Shown: positions 10,800 through 22,564 of the stretch, piece after piece
Position numbering within the stretch: the stretch's first letter is position 1
Layout of the letters: the number at the start of each line of letters is the position of its first letter
Origin: Carettochelys insculpta
Lineage: Eukaryota > Chordata > Testudines > Carettochelyidae
NCBI RefSeq assembly: GCF_033958435.1
Contig: NC_134150.1
Coordinates: 34,343,501 to 34,407,500, forward strand
Length of the DNA stretch: 64,000 nt
Direction of reading: 5' to 3'
Made by a program: the position numbers and the translations under genes
Notes under the pieces: model-generated
What the model saw: only the letters and a program-made list of their open reading frames with translations
The model's database searches: none
Told to the model about the DNA's origin: nothing

Positions 10800-11640
10800 T
10801 GTGCTATGTGCTTTTGTGCAGAGGGCCAGTAAGACAGCTGTTATCTTGGCCAAACCAGGGACCAACAGAGATAAAAATATAACTTTTCACAAGTTGAGGT
10901 AAAACAGCCAGACGCTCAAGCTAGCCACTGTAGATCAAAAATAAAGTGATGTTTCATTAGCAATAAGTGATACAGCAAGCCAACAAACTGTGTGAAAAAG
11001 ATATTTATTGTGCATGCACAGAGGCGAGCATTGCATATAGAGAGGCCTATGTTTGTCTGGGTGCAGCAGAGCACAAGCTTGTTTTCTTGAGTCTCTGGTG
11101 TCACTTCACACTAGAGCCCTCCTGTAACCTGACCCTTTGTTCAGTTCCATTTTCATACTACAAGGGGAACATACAACACACATTGATCTGTAGCTTATAC
11201 CAACACAAAGCCTTTAAAGCACTTATATTAAGTTCAGAGGCCTTTTCCCTTCACCCAGAGTTCTGAAGCGGTGCATAAGCATTATAATTAGGTAACGAGT
11301 GTCCTACCCCTTCCAGGGGAGATGAATCCTACAAATCCTGTTGGTGGATGCAAATAAAATTCAGTGAGTTGAAGTAGACTGTGCTTCCCCACCTTTCTGT
11401 GTTTTTTTCTTGCTAGAGCTAAGATTTAAAGCACTGAGAACTCAAAGTGCCAGAGACCTCACACTTCCCTTTTAAAGAAAGACTCTATTTTATTAACTGG
11501 GAAGTATCTATTGCTATCTTCAATCTTAGAGTCTGACTCTTGTGTAATATGAGAGCTATTTGCACAGCACAACCCCAATGGCATTATTGGAATTACAAAT
11601 ATATGTTCAGTGCTAAATACCCCCAAAAGCCAGTAGACAG
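10800..11640. other. unannotated sequence
   Basis: A moderately AT-rich stretch with no supported gene. The short open frames show no domain signature. Confidence 0.45.
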
Positions 11641-11649
11641 TGTTTCTCA

Positions 11650-11766
11650 GTGCCTTTTTTTTTTTTTGGCACCTTGGCAGCCCCAGCCAAGGGATTGGCT
11701 GAGCAGAGGAGGTGGGGAACCAGTGGAGTACTGGCTCCTCTTCACTTAAAAAAAAACAAAAAACAC
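11650..11766 (+). repeat. dispersed repeat, T-run to A-run type
   Basis: A T run, then 'ggcaccttggcagccccagc', then 'tggctcctcttcac' and an A run. A second diverged copy lies on the minus strand at about 31110-31230 (complement 'gtgccagtactcagtacc'). I cannot assign the family. Confidence 0.4.
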
Positions 11767-11949
11767 TTGTGCTTATTTATCTGCTCACCTCCAAACAGCT
11801 CTATCCTCTTATATACCTGGCGCCTGTGCAGGGGCAGATCTCTTGTGCCCAACAGAGCACCATGGACCTCACAGGGGTTCTTACTATGCAGAACTCACTG
11901 CAGCTTTGGGGCATTGCCCACCATGCCACACAACAATATTGTTGTCCCA

Positions 11950-12358
11950 AACATTGAGCTATGAAGGAAGACTGAAAGAATTGGACTTGTTTAGTTTAGG
12001 AAAGGGAAGACTGAGAGGGGAGAGAGCAGTTTTCAAATACCTAAAAGAGGGATACAAGGAGGAGGCAGAAAAACTGTTCTCCTTGGCCTGTGTGGATAGG
12101 ACAAGAAGCAATGGACTTAAACTGCAGCAAGGAAGGTTTAGGTTGGACATTAGGAGAAGCTTTTTAACTGTCAGGGCTTTTAAACACTGGAATAAATTGC
12201 CCAGGGAAGTTATGGAATCTCCATCACTGGAGATATTTAAGAGCAGGTTAGATAGATATCTATCGGGGTGGTGTAGAAACTCTAGATCCTGCCATGAGGG
12301 CAGGGGCTGGACTTGATAGCCCTTCGAGTTCCCTTCCACTTCTAGCATTCTATGATTT
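11950..12358 (+). mobile_element. CR1: CR1 LINE 3' end (ORF2 C-terminus and 3' UTR)
   Basis: It encodes the conserved CR1 C-terminal segment in one open frame (YEGRLKELDLFSLGKGRLRG, then HWNKLPREVMESPSLEIFK), followed by the 3' UTR and the 'gcattctatgattttt' tail. It is a typical 5'-truncated CR1 insertion of about 400 bp, with little decay. Confidence 0.85.
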
Positions 12359-12359
12359 T

Positions 12360-12970
12360 TCAGGAGCAACAGGAAAGCACTCAGTTTGCCCAGGACACAT
12401 GACACTTCTCCCTGCATCAGCTTTCCTGCTGATATCTTTCATCAGCTGCTATTTTCTTTTTGAATTATACAGGCTGTCCCCTCTCTTGTTTTCTTACTTA
12501 CATTCTGTCAAGTACAGTCAGTTTGTCACCTGGGGAACCCATCGTTAGGGGTAAGAGAAATAAATGCTATATTGGTTATTTCTGTCTAAATTCTGAATCA
12601 TTGTTGATGTTACTGGCAAAGTCCACTCTCAATCCACATACAGCTTAGAAAAACAATTTAAAAGACCCATGGTGTATCTCTTACCCAAAATTAGAAGGCC
12701 AATTTTGACAAGCAAATCTCTTTGCAAGCCAAAAGAGAGAATTTGGGAAATAGTTACAGAAAGCAGTTTGCGTATCAGTGTATCTTGATTAAATAGCTAC
12801 TGCCAATATAAACCCTTAAAATTAAATGGCTTTGTTCTCCACAGTTTTCCATCTCAGTGTGTTACATCTGCTTATTCAGATATTGATTCCCAAGATTACA
12901 GGGAGTGATGGAGTGTGAGTTTGTGGAGCACTAAGCCATGCCTTTCAAACAGCACATGCATCTTACAATT
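12360..12970. other. unannotated sequence
   Basis: No supported gene or named repeat was seen. Confidence 0.45.
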
Positions 12971-12974
12971 ATTC

Positions 12975-13470
12975 TGTCACAGCGTAGATCGTCCCTGTGG
13001 ATAGACTGAGCCAAGCGTCCCTGGACTGGAGCTGGTGAGCCTTGTCAAGCTAATTAAAGAGTGTTGGGCTACACCTGAGCTTATAAAAGGCTCCCAATAG
13101 GCAGCTGTAGTGGGGGAAGGTCTGAGATAAGATGAGCCCTAGGTAGTAAAGGCCATATAGGAGTGGAGCTAACTTCTGTGATAAAGTTCTGGAAGCAAGA
13201 AGGGACTCAGGGAAGCAGCCCTAGAGGTACTGCTCCAAGGAGGGAACAGAGCTGGCTGAGGTTAGGAAGCTGTCAGGAGTTAAAGTGTCAGAGATGCCTT
13301 GGAAGAACTGCCTAGAGGCCTGGTGGCCTGAAAGCTGGCTTCTGATTTAAGACTGCACTCTGGTTATTTGTTCTAACCTTTGTTTTAAAAGAATAAGCCT
13401 CCTTAACTGGGACAGGGTGTGGCAGTGCATGGCTGGAGCCAGGGTTCAGCAGTGACCATTTTGGTGATAC
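12975..13470 (+). mobile_element. candidate solo LTR
   Basis: It starts TGTCAC and ends GTGATAC, short imperfect inverted ends of retroelement type, with ATTC on both sides (12971-12974 and 13471-13474). A TATA-like 'gcttataaaaggctcc' lies near 13078. No internal coding region flanks it. The ends are imperfect and the family is not identified. Confidence 0.4.
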
Positions 13471-13474
13471 ATTC

Positions 13475-13780
13475 ATGCAGTTTAACAAAAAATCTTGTCC
13501 AATAAATTGATGTACCTTGTTGCTGTATGTGCTGAATTGCTACAGTCTGCAAGACGAGTTATTTTGGCCCCAGAATGATAGAAGATTCTAACCCTAAGCA
13601 TAGTTGTCCAGAAAATGAGTAAACTTTTCCACAAAGGGGAAGCCTGTGGCATTGTTTTCAAATATAGTTTGTTTATTATTCATAGTGTTCATGTACTAAG
13701 CTGCATAAAATCCATATGAGAAAAATATAGAATACCCTTAAAAATTTAACCAATAGTGGAAATGTGAAGAATTGTTTCGA
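13475..13780. other. unannotated sequence
   Basis: Nothing recognisable was seen. Confidence 0.4.
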
Positions 13781-13784
13781 GAGG

Positions 13785-13825
13785 AACAAAAAATCTTGTG
13801 GCACTTTATAGACTAACAGATATTT
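13785..13825 (-). mobile_element. Penelope-like tail fragment
   Basis: The plus strand reads 'cttgtggcactttatagact', matching the PLE tail in reverse. It is a very short fragment. Confidence 0.5.
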
Positions 13826-13829
13826 TTTG

Positions 13830-15930
13830 TTTGGTATTCTTCAGCCTTGTTGTGTCCAAGTATTTGACGGTTCAAACTTCTATTCTCTGCTTTGCCTGTT
13901 GGCTATTTTTCTAAAGCAAACAAAAAAAAAAAAAAACACCCACAACCAGGTGAGGGAAAAGGCCTTACGTATAGTTTATTATATTATTGTTTTAGATGCA
14001 TTATATTCTTGAATTACTCCACATTTTATTGTCACATTTGAAATATAATTTAATAAAAAGAAAATATATTCGTTTAAAGCTCTGTACTAATCAGACAAAA
14101 CAAAGATTTTTTGCTATATCTACAATATGCTTCTAGATATTTGAGATAGTGTATTGACAAGCTGTTATATAATCATATTAAGTTATATCACACACTTATT
14201 CACTTGCTGTTATCCTTCCCAAGTTCACAAAATCACCTCAATGGCTGCTCTTTTTCTTTAACGTTATTCAAAGGTTGCTAATCTCCAATTAAAGCTACAT
14301 CTAGCACTTAATATATACAAGCTGTAAATGCTGAGCATTGGAACCATGCAATACTTAGTTTGCTTTACAATTGAAGAAATTGACCCAGGCCTATGAGTGT
14401 CTCATTAAGGCTTCCCAGATATGTTAGTTCTAATTTTCATGTTGACTCTACCTTATTTGCTTAACTAAAGGGTTCAGTCAACTCCATCCTGACAAAAAAT
14501 TCTAAACCTATAGCTAATGCTGAGCTCTTCTCTTAACCTAAGCAATGCTCAAAATAGGAAATGTTAAAAGTAGTTTTAATACCAGCATTAAACAATTTAT
14601 TTCATAACCTTACTTTGTGCTCTCTGGGAAAATATCCACTACTTTAAAACTTCAATGAATGGGCTTAATTGTACTACTTTTTTGCTTGTTGAAACAAATC
14701 CAGCAACTGTGAGGAAATCTGTAAATCTGCAAGTCCTGGGTTTTAGGGCAATCAGTGAGCAACTCTTCTACATCTGGCCAAACACAACCATAAACCCAAA
14801 TCTGTAGATTCCTATTGTGTCTATACCCAGACAGATGCCCATGGAAGACTGAGTCAAATATTGAGGACCCAGTGATGCATTCTGGGCACATCCTATTCCC
14901 TTCATTATGACATTACCCTGGACAGAGCATCAGATCCTCCAAAGAAACAAGAAGGAGCATACCTGCTATTACCCCTCTTCAGAGGGTTGTTAGCTCCAAG
15001 GTCAGTGCAGCTAATGGGACAATCGTGGCCTTACTTCCTCATCTTCTGGACCATGGGGACAATGTAAGAGCCAGTCCCTGAAGTCTATGCTGGCTGCAAG
15101 TGTTGAAGGGAGCTCCTTGCACCCCTTCCCAGACAATATTGTCCACAGACAGAACAGCTAGGCATAGTCTGTTCCAGAGGCAGGTCTTCAGAACTTGAAC
15201 CACTGACATCAATAACAATTTCACCTGGATCAGCATAGAATAATTCCCTGGTTCTTCATGTAATGATATGTGATATTAAAACCTGCATCTGCAGATTCTG
15301 ATGTTTCCACTGCACCCCTGGAAGGCCACACAGTACAGCCACGCCCAAGAAGCACTGTAGAAATTAGGTACAGCAGGACGTACCACTCCAAGGAACCAGA
15401 GTGGCAGCAGCTGTTGGCCTTGTGATTGGCCATTGCTCACTCTTTAACCCTAAAGGGAGCCTCAGGAAGTTTTGTGGGCCATCACGCAGACTTCTGGTTT
15501 GTAGATTCCAGACCTCATTTTGTTTTTGCTTGTCTCCAGTCTTTGACCTACCCTCACTGTGACCCTTGTCTCCTGATTCTAGTCTGGTAACTACCTCTGA
15601 TTTCCAACCCCAGGCTGATTCTGATCCTGAAGGTTGATTATTGATTCCATCTTACTGACCACTGCCTCATAAACACCTTTGACTTTTGTGTCACCAGTCT
15701 AGTTGTGACTGCTAGGTTATATTTTCCAGACCTTGGCCTCTTACACCACAACACCTGATAATAGCAGGACAATTCATGTAAGGAAACTCTGCCCATTGGT
15801 TGCAGAATCTGGTTCCAAGTAAGGCATTCCAGATTTGTCCCACAAATATGTTAATTTAGACAGAAAACATCATATAAATCCATGGTCCACTCACACCATC
15901 CACCCTGCATTCAGTTCTTGTCAACCCCAT
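13830..15930. other. unannotated AT-rich sequence
   Basis: About 2.1 kb with no supported gene. An A run lies at 13922-13936. The short open frames lack domain signatures. Confidence 0.45.
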
Positions 15931-15939
15931 CTCAAAACA

Positions 15940-16335
15940 AATACTAGAGTTGAAAAAAGTTCAGAGAAGGGCAACAAAAATGATGAGGGTCATGGAAAAA
16001 TTTTTCATTATGAGGGGAAAATATAAAGACTGAGATTGTTCAGCTTAGAAGAGAGATGACTATAAAGTCATGTGTGATGTGGAGGAGGTAAACAAGAAAG
16101 TGCTTTCTAGCCTTTCACATACTACAAGAACCAGGGGTCACCAAATAATATTAATAGGCAGCAGGTCTGAAACAAGCATAAGGACTTCTTCAGACAACAC
16201 TAGTCAGCCCATCAAACTCATTGCCAGGGACACTATGAAGGTCAAAAGTACAACTGGGTTTAAAGAATAATTAGATAAATTAATGGAGGATGGGTCTGAG
16301 GATGGCTACCAGTTAAGATGATCAAGGATGTAATC
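15940..16335 (+). mobile_element. CR1: old CR1-like LINE 3' end
   Basis: Diverged sequence follows the amniote CR1 3' end from 'agagaagggcaacaaaaatg' (the QRRATKM segment) through 'aagaaccaggggtcacc' to 'gataaattaatggagga'. It is more decayed and of a different subfamily from the younger CR1 copies in this window. Confidence 0.6.
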
Positions 16336-16339
16336 CCTC

Positions 16340-17735
16340 CCTTTGACTACCAGAAGCTGAGCCAACAGGGGGCAGATCACTCAAAAATTGCCCTGCTATG
16401 CTCTTCCCTTCTGAAGTATCTGATATCAGTCACTGTTGGCAGGCAGGCTACTGCAATAGATGAATTGTCGGACAAAAAATGGTATGGCTCCTCTCATGTT
16501 AGTATTGTATGAGTTCTTGGGCCAAATTCTGCTCTTATTTGTCCCATAATATGTGTGTAGGATGGTCATAATGTCACTGATTAGTTGTAATAGGAGACTA
16601 TCATAATATTTTGCATTATATGAGTGCTGGCTTTTAAAAATCCATGTGTCTTGCAGGAAAGGGGTGTCTTCTTTTGCAGACATTCAATGTTACCCAACAC
16701 AGTTCCCGTTATTAGGCAGGAAATCCCTGCATGACAAGATTGAATTTTAAGACCATGGCTTACTCTAGCTCAAAAGAAATTGCATACTTTGCATTGTGCA
16801 AATTGCATAACACATTTCAAAGCATCTTATTTCGAACTTCCCAGTAACCCTTGTACAATGATCCCTGCTATTTCGAGAGTGATGTTTGGCCCTGCAGCGT
16901 CTATTTCAGGATGTATCCTGAAACAGAGAGCATGGTGTAGGTTTAGCCTATAGGTCTAAGTATGTCTATGTAGCATTCTCACATCTAGACCAATCACATG
17001 GGTGTTCACCAGAATGTGAACTTACATCCATGATTGAAACTGGTACAGCACCATGAGACGGTTGCATTTTTCAGCATCTTGTCTCTGGTTCCCCATATAA
17101 GCACGGTCATGTCTGCATACATGTGGTGACTGTTTAGATGCAAGTGAAGTCAGCTGTAGGCTTTTTTCCCTGTTCACACAAGACTTAACAAACAAGCAAC
17201 CCAGAAGGATATGTATCTAGTAATACAACTGATTGTTCACCAGAGACTCAATCCTGAAAAACGCTGAGAATGCAAGCCATGATCATGCACGGCACTTACA
17301 CATAAGTATTCCCCTTGAACTCAAGGACACTACTCACATGCTTAATTTAAAGCATGTGCTTAAGGGCTTTGCAAGAAATGGGGGAATTCTCCCATGGCCA
17401 TGAGGATTTTGTAGGCATTGTTCACTGTTTTGTGTGGAATACCTGGGCTATAGTATCCTTTCTTTTGTATCTAAACTTTACTTGGGTCTCAATCCTGCAA
17501 GAAAGAAGTGCTCAGCACCTACAGAATTGAAACCCAACTAAAGTTTAAATACAAAAGAAAGGGTTATTTTTCCTACTATAACTCTACATAACACAGCCAC
17601 AGCTGTCTTATATAGGACTCGTTGCATTCCCAGGAGTAGGGGGCATGCCTGGGGCAAGAGGGATGCGTTGGGGATAAGAGGGGGACAGGGTTCTGATCAT
17701 TGTAGGTAAGGTTGATGTGAAGACACGATATGACA
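16340..17735. other. unannotated sequence
   Basis: No supported gene. A short stretch near 16830-16900 has TATTTCGA words like those in the Harbinger elements, but no ends are visible. Confidence 0.4.
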
Positions 17736-17739
17736 CTGG

Positions 17740-18175
17740 GGCCGTGTCTACACGTGCCCCAAACTTTGAAATGGCCACGCAAATGGCCATTTCGAAGTAT
17801 ACTAATGAAGCGCTGAAATGCATATTCAGCGCTTCATTAGCATGCGGGCGGCAGCGGCACTTCGAAATTGACGCGGCTTACCGCCGCGCGTCTCATCCAG
17901 ACGGGGCTCCTTTTCGAAAGGACCCCGCCTACTTCGAAGTCCCCTTATTCCCATGAGCTGATGGGAATAAGGGGACTTCGAAGTAGGCGGGGTCCTTTCG
18001 AAAAGGAGCCCCGTCTGGACGAGACGCGCGGCGGCAAGCCGCGTCAATTTCGAAGTGCCGCTGCCGCCCGCATGCTAATGAAGCGCTAAATATGCATTTC
18101 AGCGCTTCATTAGTAAACTTCGAAATGGCCATTTGCGTGGCCATTTCAAAGTTTGGGGCACGTGTAGACGTAGCC
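17740..18175. mobile_element. Harbinger-type MITE copy E, near-perfect palindrome
   Basis: Inverted ends 'ggccgtgtctacacgtgccc' and 'ggcacgtgtagacgtagcc', with TGG duplications at 17737-17739 and 18176-18178. It is 436 bp and folds back along its whole length. A 73-codon reading from the plus strand (17868-18089) and one from the minus strand (17826-18047) differ at only three residues. That shows very little divergence between arms, so this is the youngest-looking MITE here. The termini match those of the autonomous element at 52945-57671. Confidence 0.92.
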
Positions 18176-18179
18176 TGGG

Positions 18180-18770
18180 AGAGTGGTCTCCTGTTGGCAT
18201 AATTACTTGACGTCAGCAAGAAGCACAAGCTACATCAGCAGGAGATGTTGTGGACAGTGTGAAATGGCATTGTGTGGGGTTCCTTCATACCCTTGGGCAA
18301 CATCAGTTACATCTACTTAACCAGTAGTGTAGGCGCACCCTGAATTACACTGTCCCGAATCCTAAGGACACCTAGAGAGTTTAAAGTTTCTTGTGCATAC
18401 ACCTCATCTACCCATCTTTTTCTAGCTTCACCACTAATACAATTAAAGTGGGCTCAGTGATGGGTAAAGCTACACACATTTGCTACCAACTTCCAGAAAG
18501 TAAAGCAGAGTAATTTAAAGGGCTTTTTATTATCTTAAGAGGTAAAAAACAAAAAAGCAGCAGTAGCAAATACACTCCTCTGAAGCATCCTGAGAAGTGA
18601 TTCATCATGCTGCCTATTGAAGTTTGAACTCCACATCCATCACCATGGTTTCTGAATGCCTAATAATTATGCTTGAAAGGCAGTGCAGTTGCTGACTATA
18701 TAAGATTTTTTTCTGCCAGTTAAAACTTCCTTGGAGGGCACATCTTATCACACAAATTGAATTATGGTCC
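18180..18770. other. unannotated sequence
   Basis: No supported gene or repeat was seen. Confidence 0.4.
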
Positions 18771-18777
18771 TACAGTA

Positions 18778-19302
18778 CAGTGTTTCTCAACTAGTGGTAC
18801 GAGTACCCTTTGGGGGATACACTGAGGTCTTTCTGGGATACATCAACTCATCTAGATATTTGCCTAATTTTACAACAAGCTACATAAAAAGCGCTAGTCA
18901 AGTCATAACAATCTAAAAGTTCATTCAGACAATGACTTGCTTCTACTGCTTCATATGCCGTATGCTGAAAAGTAAGTACAGTATTTTTATTCCAATTAAT
19001 TTAGTTGATAATAAGATGGTACAAAGTCAGCAAGTTTTCAGTAGTAGTCTTCTGTGATATTTTTGAATGTTTTTTGTGAGTAGTTTTTAATTGAGGTGTA
19101 ACTCGGCAGCATGCAAAACTCCTGCAAGGAGTACGGTAATCTGGAAAGGTTGAACAGCACTTGTTTCAAGACCTTACCTTACCTTAGGACCATGTTTCTC
19201 AACCAGTGGTGCGCGTACCCTTAGAGGTATGTAAGAAAGGTCTATGTGTACTTATAATTTTTAACGAGGTACTTGATAAAAAAAAAAGGTTGAAAAACAC
19301 TA
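18778..19302. mobile_element. hAT-type non-autonomous DNA transposon
   Basis: The left end is 'cagtgtttctcaac' and the right end 'gttgaaaaacacta'. The 8-bp flanks 'ctacagta' (18770-18777) and 'ctatagta' (19303-19310) match at 7 of 8 positions, as expected for hAT. A second hAT-like start ('tgtttctcaaccagtggtgc') lies inside at about 19193, so this may be two related elements merged. Confidence 0.65.
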
Positions 19303-19310
19303 CTATAGTA

Positions 19311-20175
19311 CAATTGGGCCAAGAGAGACTACACTAAAAAACTCTATAGGGAATTGGAAGATTTGGGAGGACAAATTTCTTAAATCTGGAAGAACAAGTG
19401 GCAATTGGTCCCCTGCAGGCCATCAGTGTTCTCTCTACTTCTACTCTGGATTGGTAGCTTGCTGCGGAGAATATCTACAGATCAAGATATGACGTACAGA
19501 GAGAAGGACTAGTCTATAATACTCAGCAAATCAAAATCTTCACAATAATTTGGCCTTTATTATGATATGCAAATCTGAGATTTGCTTCCATTGCCAATTC
19601 TCAGTAAGATTCCACTCCTCCTCACTTAAAATCCTTTTGAAAAGACAGTAGTTCTCCATTTGGGGTAAATGAAGATGTTATCCATGCATAAGATAATGCT
19701 TTATTAAGAGTCAGAACTAATGTACTACTCCTCTGTTTCATGAATGTGGTGATATCAGTAACATTTGACTGACCCAATCTTGTTTCCTTCTTTTGTTTCC
19801 AACTTGTTTAGACACTTTTCTGGTTATCAGGACCAACAGCACTTAACTCAGAACATTTTTTTTGCCATTAAAGGAGTTCTAGAAATCCCTGTGCATCATT
19901 TACCATTCCAGATCTTTGCATCACTTGCCAATAATGTAACACAATACCAAAGGAAAAAAGACCTATGTCATTGCCTACAGGGCCAAAGAATCTCTCCACA
20001 AATATTCATAACATAGTCAGAGATTCTCGAGGGTTAATATAAAACTAGAGTTAGAGCTTTAAGAGGGTCAGCTCTACATTTAACCAAGATTATATTATAC
20101 TTCAGTAGACAGAGCAAATAAAATCAGCAGTGATATAATCTCAGTGTGTGATTCTCATTTACAGAAATGCTCGTT
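19311..20175. other. unannotated sequence
   Basis: No supported gene or named repeat was seen. Confidence 0.4.
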
Positions 20176-20180
20176 TCGGC

Positions 20181-20514
20181 CAGGGTGAGCAAACTGGGGG
20201 ACATGACCCCATGGGGGGGATGAAATTTCATAAGCTGGGCGCAGCACAATTGGCTGCTGGGTCTCAGGCTCAACCATCTCATAAAAATGTTGAAATATGT
20301 TACTTTTTTATGTCTGTGTATTTATACTTATACACCAGTTAATAAAGTTTTTACATTCTACAGACTTATTTTCTTACACATGCCAAAAAGTTTTTTTTCA
20401 TATGACCATAACTGAAATTTCCACTGGTTTGGATTACATCAGACAGTTGGGTGGGCGCTGCTAATTGCAGGGACAAAGAGTGGGGCCCCAGTGTAAAAAG
20501 TTTGCTTACCCCTG
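20181..20514 (+). mobile_element. hAT-type MITE, 'gtgagcaaac' family, copy 1
   Basis: The ends are 'cagggtgagcaaact' and 'agtttgcttacccctg'. The family recurs at 46487-46789 (opposite orientation) and 51924-52169. No clear target duplication is seen for this copy. It has no coding capacity. Confidence 0.65.
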
Positions 20515-20802
20515 CTTTAGACCAGTGAAAATAAGCTTCAAAGTGGGCAAAAATGTAATGGAAAGGCCCTTTGCACTGCCAGAATGGTGTAAAGGGGACA
20601 TAGTGTAAATAAGGATCAGGTCCTCAATCTTTCATATTATGCCATGTTAATTCCTTTTTAAAAATATGTTTAAACATAATGTAACTGTATTGCCATAAGC
20701 ATCAAGGTTTGTAACCTATTTTCCCTTGCCTCCAGTGATTAAAATATTTTGATGATGCTCTACCCAGACACAAGATAGTCATTCTATACAGGAACAAACA
20801 TA

Positions 20803-20985
20803 TCATAGAAATAGAAGAGACTTTGAGAAGCTGTTGAGTCCATTTGCCTGTACTCCCAGCAGGACCTATCCCTGACAGATTTTTTTTAACCTAATATGCC
20901 CCAAACCCTTGGAAAGCCCCCCTCAAAGATTGAGCTCACAACCCTGGGTTTAGCAGGCCAATACTCTAACCACTGAGCTATAGCA
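20803..20985 (-). mobile_element. tRNA-headed SINE with CR1-like 3' tail
   Basis: On the minus strand there is a pol III A box 'tagctcagtggttagag' (20964-20980) and a B box 'gggttgtgagctc' (20932-20944), with spacing like a tRNA. The head most resembles tRNA-Ser. The 3' part resembles CR1 3' UTR and ends 'tctatttctatgatat', so CR1 machinery probably mobilised it. Confidence 0.6.
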
Positions 20986-20999
20986 CCCCATGTGGGATA

Positions 21000-22240
21000 G
21001 CATATCTGATCCCACAACCCTCACAGGAGGGTTGACGTATGTTGACTTTGTGTTGCCAACAAGTGCAACTAAGGATTACTCATGCAAGTAAATTCAGTAG
21101 TAGCTGACCTTTTGTGTTCTGTAGGGTATGATGGGACATAGATATAGATATATAATGGTAGTTCACAGATGTCTCAGCTACATGCTTTTAGTTGTTTAAA
21201 AAAACATACTTTTAACAAGCCATGACAACCTACTGCCATATTCAGTTCCTTCGGTAGTCTATACTAGCATTGCTCCACTACACCAGCTTTGCTCTGACCT
21301 ACTGTGCCCTAGCTGCGTTTTCCAAGTTTTGTTTATGTCAGTGCTGGTCAGACTCATCACACACAATGCCAGCAAACAAAATGAAAAATCTTGGGGGAGC
21401 ATGTGACTTTCCAATAAAGGCCCCTTTTCACATTTGATTCCAGAAATGCTTGTTTATCTTTCTAGTTTGTCATCACATAACCATCCCTTTCTCCTTGGCA
21501 TGGCTTCTTGTATCAGATTGCTGAATGTTCAACATTTCTTGAATGTGTCCAATATTTATACAATGAACAATATGAAAAGAACTCCACATATCTTTTTGAG
21601 AGTATTGGGCACATTCCAGAAGGCTAATTGAATTAATATTTTTCCACCACTGTGGGTTTACTACAGTAAATCTGTGATGCCTTCTTAAACAGCCATAGCC
21701 TTTTTAAGAGCAGATGTGCCCTGTTGTTGTATGCTGAATGTCATCAAAATCCACAGTGTCTTATTCCATCTCAATTAGCTGCTCAGTAAGATTGTGGCAT
21801 TAATTCTCATATTAATAAAACTAATGGATGTTTTTGAATCTGGAAGCTACTTTGATCCATTTTAGAAATCAATTTCTCAATGAGGTTTGCAGCAGAAATT
21901 CTGATGGAAATTACTTGCCTTAATGGTTCTAATCTATCTCAGCATTTCAAAACAATAGTCCCTCACACGGGTGGTTTCTGCTGTGAAATTCAGAGGCCTT
22001 GCACCAAAATACTTAATATTCATGTAAATGCACCTTCAGAAGATGCAATATTTCCTAATCAGAATTGACTCTTCCTGCCCAAAAGCCATGAAAAACATAC
22101 ACCATAAAAGAGACAGAGGCTAGCGTGTTCCAAGGAAATATAAGCTCGCAAACTAGAAAGACCAGCGCTTGAAAATGAGTCAGGTAGTTTAGTCATATTC
22201 AATGGAGCAAAGACTGAAGTAAGAGTCATTCATAGGGGGA
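21000..22240. other. unannotated sequence
   Basis: No supported gene. AT-rich sequence with short, unsupported open frames. Confidence 0.4.
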
Positions 22241-22244
22241 CACA

Positions 22245-22560
22245 GGCTGTGTGTACACGTGCATTCCTCTTTCAAATGAGGCATGCAAATGAGGGAAATC
22301 AAAAGCAGTGTAGATGTGGCTCTTTCAAAAGTAAACCCTATCTTTGAAAGAACCACTCTTCCTATTTTTTTAAGAAGAAGGGTTTTCTTTTGAAGATGGG
22401 GTTTACTTTCAAAAGAGCCGTGTCTACACTGCTTTTCTTCTTTCAAAAGAAGAGTATGCAAATGAGGTCCCAGATATGTAAATCTGCACCTCATTTGCAT
22501 TTTTGACTTCCCTCATTTGAATGCCTCTTTCGAAAGAGGAATGCAAGTGTAGACATAGTC
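22245..22560. mobile_element. Harbinger-type MITE copy F
   Basis: The ends are 'ggctgtgtgtacacgtgcat' and 'atgcaagtgtagacatagtc'. The arms are palindromic, with CTTTCAAAAG and CTTTCGAAAG words. The flanking trinucleotides ACA and ATA match at 2 of 3 positions. It is a fourth internal subfamily with the same termini and no coding capacity. Confidence 0.75.
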
Positions 22561-22564
22561 ATAG

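Noticed and set aside
16830..16920. Another Harbinger-type MITE
   Set aside because: A few TATTTCGA-like words are present, but no terminal repeats or duplication can be found.
17868..18089. 73-codon open frames on both strands as small proteins
   Set aside because: They mirror each other because the MITE is a palindrome; this is structure, not coding.
20932..20980. Functional tRNA-Ser gene
   Set aside because: The head has A and B boxes, but it is fused to CR1-like 3' sequence and is diverged, which fits a SINE.
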